The position numbers were made by a program, and so were the translations under genes. The notes below the pieces were generated by a model. That model was not told the DNA's origin. It searched no databases and saw only the letters and a list, made by a program, of their open reading frames with translations. This document shows positions 9,801-17,235 of a stretch of DNA of 64,000 nt, in pieces (position 1 is the first letter of the stretch; every line of letters begins with the position of its first letter). This DNA comes from Sphingomonadales bacterium (GTDB lineage Bacteria > Pseudomonadota > Alphaproteobacteria > Sphingomonadales > Sphingomonadaceae): the NCBI GenBank assembly GCA_018971065.1, contig JAGWVC010000003.1, positions 22,791-86,790 on the forward strand, written 5' to 3'.

Positions 9801-10457
9801 ATGGCACGGGCGGAACGCGCCGGAACAGCGGCGGCACCGGCGCGAACCCGGGGGCGCCCGCGCCTCGCCGAAGTCGCGGCGATCGACGCCGGGCTGCTGG
9901 CCGCCGCGCTGGCCGAGTTCCTGGCGCACGGCTTCGGCGGCGCCTCGATGCGCGGCATCGCCAAGGCGGCGCAGGTGTCGCGCACCACGCTGGTCGCGCG
10001 CTTTGCCAGCAAGGCCGACCTGTTCCGCGCGATCATGACCCAGCAGGCCGCGCGCATGGCCGCCACCGCCGCGCTGAACGAATCCGGCCCGCCCGATCTG
10101 GCGCGCGGCCTTGCCACGTTCGGCAACCGCGCGCTGGCCTACAGCCTCGAAGGTGACCTGCTGGCCATCAACCGCCTGATCACCAGCGCCGCCGGGCAGT
10201 TCCCCGAAGTGGCGGCGGTGGTGCTGGAAACCACGGCGGCCGGCATCGCGCAAGTGGCCGGCTTCATCCAGCGCTGCGCCGTGGCCGACGGCGTGCCCTG
10301 CCGCGATGCCCATGCCGTGGCCGAATGCTTCATTCTGGCGCTGCGCGGCTGGTATGGCCGGGTGCTGCTGGGCGGCGACCTGCCCGGCGCGGCGGCGCGC
10401 GAGCGCTGGGTGGAACGCATGGTCGCGATGCTGATCGCCGGGCGACACGGCTGGTAG
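9801..10457 (+). CDS. TetR/AcrR-family transcriptional regulator
   Basis: 218 aa. The N-terminal helix-turn-helix (about 25-75) reads LAEFLAHGFGGASMRGIAKA, VSRTTLVARFASKADLFRAI, the standard TetR form; the C-terminal part is helical and ligand-binding. The basic, Ala/Arg-rich leader (ARTRGRPRLAE) is typical. It starts 2 bp after the upstream stop, so translation is coupled, and it is embedded in the oxygenase operon it probably controls together with the divergent GntR protein. Confidence 0.92.
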   Translation: MARAERAGTAAAPARTRGRPRLAEVAAIDAGLLAAALAEFLAHGFGGASMRGIAKAAQVSRTTLVARFASKADLFRAIMTQQAARMAATAALNESGPPDLARGLATFGNRALAYSLEGDLLAINRLITSAAGQFPEVAAVVLETTAAGIAQVAGFIQRCAVADGVPCRDAHAVAECFILALRGWYGRVLLGGDLPGAAARERWVERMVAMLIAGRHGW

Positions 10458-10468
10458 GGAGAGATGCA

Positions 10469-11221
10469 ATGACCACGAAAGTCGCGCTGGTAACCGGCGC
10501 CGCCGCCGGCATCGGCGGCGCCTGCGCGAAGCAACTGGCGGCGGACGGCATGGCCGTCGGCGTGCTCGACCTCGACGCCGAGCGCTGCGCCGCCACGGTC
10601 GAGGCCATCGCCGCCGCCGGCGGCCGGGCCATCGCGCTGGGTGCCGACATCGCCGACCGGGCGCAGGTCAACGCCGCCGTCGCCGCCTTGCGCGCCGCGT
10701 TCGGCCCGGTGACCGTGCTGGTCAACAACGCCGGCATCCCCGGCTTCTGCCCGTTCCTCGAGATGACTGACGAAATCTGGGGCGAGATGATGCGCGTCAA
10801 CCTCACCGGCGCGTTCGTCGTCACGCAAGTCGTCTTGCCCGACATGATCGCGGCGGGCTGGGGCCGCGTCATCAACATCTCGTCGATGGCGGCGCAGAAG
10901 GGCGCGAAGGACATGGCCCATTATGCCGCCAGCAAGGGCGGGATGATCGGCATGACCAAGGCGCTGGCGCACGAATTCGGCCCCGCCGGCATCACCGTCA
11001 ACACCGTGCCGCCGCGCTTCATCACCCAGACGCTGATGTCCGATGCCTCGTTCGCCGCGTCGAAGCAGCCGCTGGCCAAGGATGCCGAAATCGCCGCCGG
11101 CCCGATCACCCGCGCCGGGGTTCCCGCCGATATCGCCAGCGCGGTAAGCTGGCTGGCTTCCGAAGGCGCCGGATTCGTGACAGGTCAGGTGATCGGCGTG
11201 AACGGCGGGCGCTATATCTGA
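10469..11221 (+). CDS. Short-chain dehydrogenase/reductase (3-oxoacyl-ACP reductase FabG-like)
   Basis: 250 aa NAD(P)-dependent oxidoreductase. The Rossmann motif TGAAAGIGG is at 9-17, followed by VNNAG, the catalytic serine in NISSM and the catalytic pair in YAASK. The ATG at 10469 follows AGGGAGAG; an in-frame start at 10325 lies inside the tetR gene and is rejected. It is third from the end in the oxygenase operon, and a dihydrodiol or alcohol dehydrogenation step is plausible. Confidence 0.93.
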   Translation: MTTKVALVTGAAAGIGGACAKQLAADGMAVGVLDLDAERCAATVEAIAAAGGRAIALGADIADRAQVNAAVAALRAAFGPVTVLVNNAGIPGFCPFLEMTDEIWGEMMRVNLTGAFVVTQVVLPDMIAAGWGRVINISSMAAQKGAKDMAHYAASKGGMIGMTKALAHEFGPAGITVNTVPPRFITQTLMSDASFAASKQPLAKDAEIAAGPITRAGVPADIASAVSWLASEGAGFVTGQVIGVNGGRYI

Positions 11222-11249
11222 CGCCCCCCGCGCCAACGGGAGAAGGCGG

Positions 11250-12065
11250 ATGGATCAAGCGGATTTCCTGGCGAAGTACGGCCCCTGGGCGCTGATTGCC
11301 GGCGCTTCGGAAGGCACCGGCGCCGCGTTTGCGCGCCAGCTTGCCGCCGCCGGGCTGAACCTCATCCTCGTCGCCCGCCGCGACGGGCCGCTGGATGCGC
11401 TGGCCGCCGAAATCAAGGCCGCGTACCCCGCCGCGCAGATCATCACCGCCACCATCGACCTGGCGAAGAAGGACGCCGCCGACCGCCTTGCGCAAGTTGC
11501 CGAAGGGCGCGAGGTCGGCCTGCTGATCCTCAACGCCGGGGCCGACCCGAACGGCGCCACCTTCCTCGAAAACGACATCGCCAACTGGGTCGATCTTACC
11601 AACCGCAATGTCATGACCGTGCTGCGGGCCTGCCATCACTTCGCCCGGGTCATGGCCCCGCGCGGGCGTGGCGGGATGATCCTGGTGAACTCGGGCGCCT
11701 GCTACATGGGCCTGCCCGGCTGCTCGGTCTATGGCGCCACCAAGGCTTATGACCTCGTGCTGGGCGAAGCGCTGTGGGCCGAACTGGCGCCGCACGGCAT
11801 CGATGTGCTCAACCTCGTGATGGGGCAGACCGACACTCCGGCCTATCGCGAACTGATGGCGCGCAAGGGCATCCCGTTCCCCACTAACACCGCCAACCCC
11901 GAGGACGTCGCCGCGCTCGGCCTCGCCCGCCTGCCGCACGGCCCCACCACCAACTGGGCCGAGGCCGACGACACGCCGGGCATGACGTTCTCGTCCGCCG
12001 CCCAGCGTCGCGATCGCATCCGGATGATCGCCGCGCACTCGATGAAATTCGGCGCAAAGGACTGA
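11250..12065 (+). CDS. Short-chain dehydrogenase/reductase, second paralogue in operon
   Basis: 271 aa. The cofactor motif is GASEGTG (about 18-24), with ILNAG, a catalytic serine in LVNSGACY and YGATK for the catalytic Tyr/Lys. It is only distantly similar to the SDR immediately upstream, so this is probably a separate step, not a recent duplicate. It is preceded by a GGGAGAAGG ribosome-binding site and followed after 4 bp by an NTF2-like gene. Confidence 0.92.
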   Translation: MDQADFLAKYGPWALIAGASEGTGAAFARQLAAAGLNLILVARRDGPLDALAAEIKAAYPAAQIITATIDLAKKDAADRLAQVAEGREVGLLILNAGADPNGATFLENDIANWVDLTNRNVMTVLRACHHFARVMAPRGRGGMILVNSGACYMGLPGCSVYGATKAYDLVLGEALWAELAPHGIDVLNLVMGQTDTPAYRELMARKGIPFPTNTANPEDVAALGLARLPHGPTTNWAEADDTPGMTFSSAAQRRDRIRMIAAHSMKFGAKD

Positions 12066-12069
12066 TGCG

Positions 12070-12579
12070 ATGAGCGACGCCCTGATCCGCGATCTGGCTG
12101 ACCGCCAGGCTATCCGCGACCTGATCTTCACCTACTGCCGCGCGGTGGACCGCATCGACGTGCCGCTCGGCCGTTCGATCTGGCACGACGATGGCTATGC
12201 CGATTATGGCAAGGACTTCTATCAGGGGCCGGGCAAGGATGTGATCGACCTGATCTGCAAGTCGCACGACGGCCTTGTCAGCCACTGGCACCAGGTCGGC
12301 AACGTGCTGATCGCGCTGGACGGGGATCGGGCCGGCAGCGAAAGCTACATCGACGGCACCATGCGGCGGATGCACGATGGCAAGCTGATGCAGATGGGCG
12401 TGTGGGGCCGCTATTGCGACCGCTGGGAACGCCGCGACGGCCGCTGGGGCCTGATTCACCGCGTGGTGGTGATGGACCACACCGAAATGCGCGAAGCCGC
12501 GCCGATGCCCACCCACGGCGCCTGCCCCACACACGACCGCACCGACCCGTCCTACGCCGCGCTGGAATGGTTCAAATGA
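12070..12579 (+). CDS. NTF2/SnoaL-like protein (second in operon)
   Basis: 169 aa. The N-terminus ADRQAIRDLIFTYCRAVDR is the common SnoaL-like opening helix, followed by DDGYADYG and a strand-rich C-terminus (WGRYCDRWERRDGRWGLIHR). Many catabolic SDR clusters contain such proteins as dehydratases or isomerases. It is the last gene of the Rieske operon and convergent with map, whose stop is 14 bp away. The catalytic chemistry is not assignable from sequence. Confidence 0.82.
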   Translation: MSDALIRDLADRQAIRDLIFTYCRAVDRIDVPLGRSIWHDDGYADYGKDFYQGPGKDVIDLICKSHDGLVSHWHQVGNVLIALDGDRAGSESYIDGTMRRMHDGKLMQMGVWGRYCDRWERRDGRWGLIHRVVVMDHTEMREAAPMPTHGACPTHDRTDPSYAALEWFK

Positions 12580-12592
12580 AGGGCGTTGCCGC

Positions 12593-13417
12593 TCAATAAG
12601 GCGGCTGGTGCAGGCCCTTCGGGCTGGTGGTGAAGATCTCGCAGCCGTCCTCGGTGATGCCGATCGAATGCTCGAACTGCGCCGACAGCGAACGGTCGCG
12701 CGTCACCGCCGTCCAACCGTCGTCCAGCATCTTCACCGGCGCTTTGCCCAGGTTGATCATCGGCTCGATCGTGAAGAACATCCCCGGTTTCAGCACCGGC
12801 CCGGTGCCGGGATAAGCGGCGTGAACCACTTCGGGCGCGTCGTGGAACAGGCGGCCCAGCCCATGCCCGCAGAATTCGCGGACCACGCCATAGCGGTGCG
12901 ATTCGGCGTGCTTCTGGATGGCGGCGCCGATGTCGCCCAGCCGCGCGCCCGGCTTCGCCTTGTCGATGCCGATCATCAGGCACTCATAGGTCACGTCCAC
13001 CAGCTTGCGCGCCTTCAAGGGAACGTCGCCCACCAGGTACATCCGGCTGGAATCGCCGTGCCAGCCATCCAGCAACGGGGTCACATCGACATTGACGATG
13101 TCGCCGTCCTTCAACTGCCGGTCGCCGGGAATGCCGTGGCACACGACATGGTTGATCGACACGCAGCTTGAATGGGCATAGCCGCGATAGCCCAGCGTGG
13201 CCGGCACCGCGCCGCCGTCCAGCGTCATCTGCCGCACCAGATCGTCGATTGCCTCGGTGGTGACCCCCGGCGCCACGATTGCGGCCACGGCGTCCAGAAT
13301 TTCGGCCGCCAGCCGCCCGGCCTTGCGCATCCCCTCGAACGCGGCGGGGCCATGCAGCTTGATGGTGCCGTCGCGCAGCACCACGTCCTTGTCGTCGATC
13401 GTCTGATATTCGGTCAT
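12593..13417 (-). CDS. map: Methionine aminopeptidase, type I
   Basis: 274 aa cytosolic metallopeptidase removing the initiator methionine. The dinuclear metal site residues are recognisable: DIVNVDVT, HGDSSRMY, HGLGRLFHDAP and FTIEPM near the C-terminus, with the substrate histidine in NHVVCHGIP. An ATG at 13417 (MTEYQTI) is preferred over the GTG three codons upstream. No close operon partner is seen; it converges with the catabolic operon. Confidence 0.96.
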   Translation of the reverse strand: MTEYQTIDDKDVVLRDGTIKLHGPAAFEGMRKAGRLAAEILDAVAAIVAPGVTTEAIDDLVRQMTLDGGAVPATLGYRGYAHSSCVSINHVVCHGIPGDRQLKDGDIVNVDVTPLLDGWHGDSSRMYLVGDVPLKARKLVDVTYECLMIGIDKAKPGARLGDIGAAIQKHAESHRYGVVREFCGHGLGRLFHDAPEVVHAAYPGTGPVLKPGMFFTIEPMINLGKAPVKMLDDGWTAVTRDRSLSAQFEHSIGITEDGCEIFTTSPKGLHQPPY

Positions 13418-13456
13418 GCCGCGCACATAGCCATTTTGCGCGGCTTTTGCGACCCA

Positions 13457-14263
13457 CTATCGGTGAATCGAGAACGCCTGCCGATAGGCGGGCTTCACCG
13501 CCGCCAGCACCGCCGGCGTAACCGGCAGGGTGATCTCGTAATCCCCCTCCGCATAAGGCCCCGCCTCATACGGCGCCACCAGCACGCCCACGCGGTCGAA
13601 CGTCGCATGGTTGGAACTGCCGAGGATCACCGTCGCCGCCGCCGGATCGATGCAGTCGTCGAACTCGTCGCCGCTGGCGCGGTTCACCGGCGCGCCGCGC
13701 CGCTTCGTGCGCTCCTTGTCCAGCGCATCGCAGAACGGCGCCTGGATCGCCTGCGTCAGGGCCGCTTTCGACGCGAACAGGTCCGCCGCCGCGCGCCTTG
13801 TTCCGGCCGCCTTGTCCCACAGCAGCGCCGCAAAGCCGTGGTTGGGATGCGCCCCGCCAGAATATTCGTACACCTGCGCGGAAAGGCTCAGCCAGCCGGG
13901 CAGATCAGTCACGACCTGCCAGTTGGTGCCGGATTCATAAGCATTGAAATCGATCCCGGCCGCTTTCGCGTCCGCTGCGCCTTCGCGGGCCGAAGCGGCA
14001 ATATCCGCCCGCGCCCTGGTCAGGTCCGCATCCAGTTGCGCCTTCAGTCCGGGAATTGCCGCCGCCGCCGCCGGATAGTCGAAGTTGAATTCGAACAGAC
14101 GGTTGCTTTCTTCCACCTTGCGGGCCACGCCGGCCGCCGGCGCAGACGCTGACGGTGGGGCAGGGGAACCGGCCGCTTCGCGCTTGCCCCCGGCTTCGTC
14201 GGCAGCCTTGTGGCAACCCGCCAGCGCCGCCAACGGCAGCAACATCATCGCCAAACCACGCAT
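13457..14263 (-). CDS. Putative lipoprotein with DUF3298/DUF4163-like (PdaC/RsiV-type) domain
   Basis: 268 aa. The start at 14263 is preceded by GAGAGGAAA at a good distance. A lipoprotein signal ends in LAALAGC, so the mature protein should be anchored by Cys. A low-complexity Ala/Pro linker is followed by a domain with SLSAQVYEYSGGAHPNHGF, the hallmark of DUF3298/PdaC-type domains, which bind peptidoglycan or lysozyme in characterised relatives. It is divergent from the M17 peptidase with a 54 bp gap. Domain assignment comes from the motif; the cellular role is inferred. Confidence 0.82.
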   Translation of the reverse strand: MRGLAMMLLPLAALAGCHKAADEAGGKREAAGSPAPPSASAPAAGVARKVEESNRLFEFNFDYPAAAAAIPGLKAQLDADLTRARADIAASAREGAADAKAAGIDFNAYESGTNWQVVTDLPGWLSLSAQVYEYSGGAHPNHGFAALLWDKAAGTRRAAADLFASKAALTQAIQAPFCDALDKERTKRRGAPVNRASGDEFDDCIDPAAATVILGSSNHATFDRVGVLVAPYEAGPYAEGDYEITLPVTPAVLAAVKPAYRQAFSIHR

Positions 14264-14317
14264 CGGCCAATTTCCTCTCGCACTCCGCGTGCTTAGCGGG
14301 CACATCCTGCAGCCACC

Positions 14318-15739
14318 ATGACCGACAAACCCACCCCGATCCAGCCCGATCCTGCCCCCGCCGACCTGATCCGTCCCGATAAGGGCGGCGCGGCCACTGC
14401 CATTCATCTCGTGTCCAAGGATACCGCCGACGCCTGGCTGGCCCAGCGCAGCGCGGCCCAGCGCGCGCAACTGGCGGCGCAGAAGTTCAAGGGCGAAGGC
14501 ACCAGCCACGCCATCTACAGCGAAGGCGATCACGTTGCCGTCGTTGCCGGCGTTGCCAACCCGGCGAAGCTGTCAAGCTGGTGCCTGGCCAAGCTCGCCG
14601 AAGTCCTGCCTGCCGGCACTTACCGGCTGGCCGATGCGGCCGCCAGCGATGCCGCGCCCGCGCTGATCGGCTGGGTGCTGGGCCAGTACCGCTTCGATCG
14701 CTACCGCGCCGACAGTCCGTCGGAAGGCCCGCGCGTGCTGCTCACCACCCATGCGAAAGCCATCGACGCCGCCGCCGCCGAAGCCGCTGCGGTCATGCTG
14801 GTGCGCGATCTCGTCAACACCCCGGCCGAGGACATGGGGCCGGGCGAGATCGAGCAGGCGGTCGAGGCCGTGGCCAGGCCGCATAAGGCCCACGTCCGCA
14901 TCACCCGGGGCGAACTGCTCGAACGCGCCTATCCGATGGTCCACATGGTCGGCCGCGCCGCCGGGCGCAGCCACGCCCCGCGCATGATCGAGCTGGAATG
15001 GGGCGATCCCGCGCACCCGCGCCTTGCCGTCATTGGCAAGGGTGTCACGTTCGATTCGGGCGGGCTGGACCTCAAGCCGTCGTCGGCGATGCTGCTGATG
15101 AAGAAGGACATGGGCGGCGCCGCGCATGCGCTGGCATTGGCCAAGCTCATCATGGGCGCGGGCCTGAAAGTGCGCCTCCACCTGCTGATCCCGGCGGCCG
15201 AGAACGCCGTCAGCGGCAACGCCTTCCGCCCCGGCGACGTGCTGCGCAGCCGCGCTGGTATCTCGGTGGAAATCGGCAACACCGATGCCGAAGGGCGCCT
15301 GATCCTGGCCGACGCGCTGGCGCGGGCGGGCGAGGAAAAGCCTGACCTGATCGTCGATTTCGCCACGTTGACCGGCGCGGCCCGCTCCGCGCTCGGCCCC
15401 GATTTCCCCGCGCTGATGACCCGCAAGGACGAAACCGCGCAAGCCCTGCTCGACGCGGGGCTGGCCACTGACGATCCGTGCTGGCGCCTGCCGCTGCCCG
15501 ACAGCTACCGCGAATGGCTGAAATCGGACATCGCCGACATCAACAATTCGCACAGCAACGGTTTTGCCGGCGCCAGCGTGGCGGGCCTGTTCCTCGACCG
15601 ATTCGTGCCGGAGGGCGTGGACTGGGCCCACTTCGACACCTTTGCCTGGCGCCCGGCGGCCAAGCCGGGCCGACCCAAAGGCGGCGATGCGCTGGGCCTG
15701 CGGGCAACCTGGGCGATGCTTCAGCAGAGGTATGGGTGA
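14318..15739 (+). CDS. M17-family leucyl aminopeptidase
   Basis: 473 aa cytosolic metal-dependent aminopeptidase. The catalytic core shows GKGVTFDSGG (metal-binding lysine and aspartate), MKKDMGGAA and the signature NTDAEGRLIL. The N-terminal macro-like domain is short, as in the PepB/LAP-like subgroup. Its start lies in the divergent 54 bp gap shared with the lipoprotein gene. Probably involved in peptide turnover. Confidence 0.94.
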   Translation: MTDKPTPIQPDPAPADLIRPDKGGAATAIHLVSKDTADAWLAQRSAAQRAQLAAQKFKGEGTSHAIYSEGDHVAVVAGVANPAKLSSWCLAKLAEVLPAGTYRLADAAASDAAPALIGWVLGQYRFDRYRADSPSEGPRVLLTTHAKAIDAAAAEAAAVMLVRDLVNTPAEDMGPGEIEQAVEAVARPHKAHVRITRGELLERAYPMVHMVGRAAGRSHAPRMIELEWGDPAHPRLAVIGKGVTFDSGGLDLKPSSAMLLMKKDMGGAAHALALAKLIMGAGLKVRLHLLIPAAENAVSGNAFRPGDVLRSRAGISVEIGNTDAEGRLILADALARAGEEKPDLIVDFATLTGAARSALGPDFPALMTRKDETAQALLDAGLATDDPCWRLPLPDSYREWLKSDIADINNSHSNGFAGASVAGLFLDRFVPEGVDWAHFDTFAWRPAAKPGRPKGGDALGLRATWAMLQQRYG

Positions 15740-15761
15740 GGGGTCGCTCCGATAGGTCGGA

Positions 15762-16208
15762 TCAGCCGCCGGCCATCCGGTAGAACGGCGTGGGGCTGGT
15801 CAGGGTCAACACCGTGTCGCCCGCTTCCTGCGAATCGCACCGCATCGAACCGTTTGCGGTCGTGCCTGAAGTCACCATTCCCGAGGCATGGCACCGGGCG
15901 CCGGTCTGGCCGACAAGGTCGGCTACCCAGCCGTGCTTCTGTCCGGTTCGGAACGTGACCGTTCCCGCATAAGTCGAACCGACTTCAGCCAGCCTGGGGC
16001 AATTTTCGGCCGTCACCGTCCACTTGAACGAGCCGACCCATTCACCCGGTCCGGCATGTTGCATCACCCAGTTGGCCTTCCGCGTCGAACACTTGTCCGA
16101 GGTAACAACGGTCCACGACTGGTTTTCCTGCGCGACCGCCGGAACTGCGGGAACCAAAGCGAGAAGGGCTGAAATCGAGACGATGCAGGTCAAGGTGCGA
16201 CGAGACAT
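15762..16208 (-). CDS. Small secreted protein of unknown function
   Basis: 148 aa. The ATG at 16208 (MSRRTLTCIV) follows GGAGGGA and opens a signal peptide ending near PAVAQ. The mature part contains four cysteines (SDKCSTRK, AENCPRL, GARCHAS, SMRCDSQ), compatible with two disulfides in the periplasm, and a TVTFRTGQKHGWVADL stretch. It loosely resembles lipocalin-like or DUF3617-like exported proteins, but no family is claimed. It is convergent with the M17 peptidase. Confidence 0.7.
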   Translation of the reverse strand: MSRRTLTCIVSISALLALVPAVPAVAQENQSWTVVTSDKCSTRKANWVMQHAGPGEWVGSFKWTVTAENCPRLAEVGSTYAGTVTFRTGQKHGWVADLVGQTGARCHASGMVTSGTTANGSMRCDSQEAGDTVLTLTSPTPFYRMAGG

Positions 16209-16335
16209 GGTTCCCTCCATTCAAACAGGTTTCGACCTGTCGGTTGCATGGCCGCCATCGGCGTGCGCCATCTCTTTGAATGTATGTGGAAAATGTGCTA
16301 TTGCAATCGATTTCGTGTATCAACCTGCGACAATC

Positions 16336-16381
16336 CCGCCGCGCCGCCGCGCCGCCGCGCCGCCGCGCCGCCGCGCCGCCG
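16336..16381. repeat. 8-bp tandem repeat (CCGCCGCG), about 5.75 copies
   Basis: A perfect microsatellite of the octamer CCGCCGCG lies between the signal-peptide gene and the methyltransferase, 10 bp beyond the stop codon of the latter. The period is not a multiple of three and the tract is outside both coding regions. The rest of the gap 16209-16390 shows nothing further. Confidence 0.9.
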
Positions 16382-16390
16382 TTGCCCCGC

Positions 16391-17230
16391 CTAAATTTCC
16401 CCCGCCTCGCGCCGGTCCTGCCAGTCGATCACCGTCAGGTAATTGCGCAGCCGGTTCTCCTCCAGCGTCGCCAGCAATTCGTTCTCGTGCCAGGGCACCA
16501 GCAGTTCGGCCATCGGCCCGGCCCACGGCGCGGCAAGGTCGAACAGCACCCCCAGCCCGAACACGCCGGGGATTGACGCATAGGCCAGTTCGCGCGTGTC
16601 CGAATTGGTTTCGGCGATGAAATCCTCGATCGCGGTCAGCACGCCGTTGCCCGGCCCGCCCTCATAGAGCGCCCACGCAAACCCGCCATGCCCGCGAAAT
16701 CCGCGCCCCGGCAGGAACCCCGGATCGCCCAGCGTCACCCCGGCATCATGGCTGCACGGCTTGCGGAACGCCGCCGGAATGCGCTCGGGCGCGTAATAGA
16801 AATCGCGCCGCGCGCAGGGCCAGCCCACATCGTGCAGGAACGCCAGCAGCGGCTTGCCATCGCGCCGCCCGGCTGAATCCGCCAGCCGCAGCTCGTTCAG
16901 CACGGTGTAGTGGTTGTGGTCGCCGTCGATCACCCAGGCGTCGATCCCGGACATGTCGGGCCCAAATTCCCCTGACATAGCTTCAAGGCTGGTCGCGGCC
17001 AGATGCCGCACGAACGGGTTGGCGCCCAGCCAGGCGATGAATTCCGGCTGCGGCGCCGGATCGATGCTGGTCAGCGTGCCCCCGGCGGCATGGCAATGGT
17101 CGGCCAGCACCTGAGTCATTCCGCCGAATTCCGCGCCGATCTCGGCCACGTGGCGCACCCCGGCAATCGCCAGCGCGTCGCGCACCAGCGGAGCGAAATG
17201 CTTCATCGAATGGATCAGCAATTCGGCCAT
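16391..17230 (-). CDS. Class I SAM-dependent methyltransferase-like protein
   Basis: 279 aa. The Rossmann-type motif I region reads VRHVAEIGAEFGGMTQVLAD, with GTLTSIDPAP as motif II and GIDAWVIDGDHNHYTVLNEL as the motif seen in Methyltransf_24-type proteins. The ATG at 17230 lies 5 bp after the stop of the large HAD gene, so the two are translationally coupled. Such pairs often sit with surface-glycan modification genes, but no glycosyltransferase is present here. The methyl acceptor is unknown. Confidence 0.82.
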   Translation of the reverse strand: MAELLIHSMKHFAPLVRDALAIAGVRHVAEIGAEFGGMTQVLADHCHAAGGTLTSIDPAPQPEFIAWLGANPFVRHLAATSLEAMSGEFGPDMSGIDAWVIDGDHNHYTVLNELRLADSAGRRDGKPLLAFLHDVGWPCARRDFYYAPERIPAAFRKPCSHDAGVTLGDPGFLPGRGFRGHGGFAWALYEGGPGNGVLTAIEDFIAETNSDTRELAYASIPGVFGLGVLFDLAAPWAGPMAELLVPWHENELLATLEENRLRNYLTVIDWQDRREAGEI

Positions 17231-17235
17231 CCCAC

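Noticed and set aside
16280..16620. Plus-strand frames across the octamer repeat
   Set aside because: Low-complexity Arg/Pro/Ala translations produced by the repeat and the antisense of the methyltransferase.
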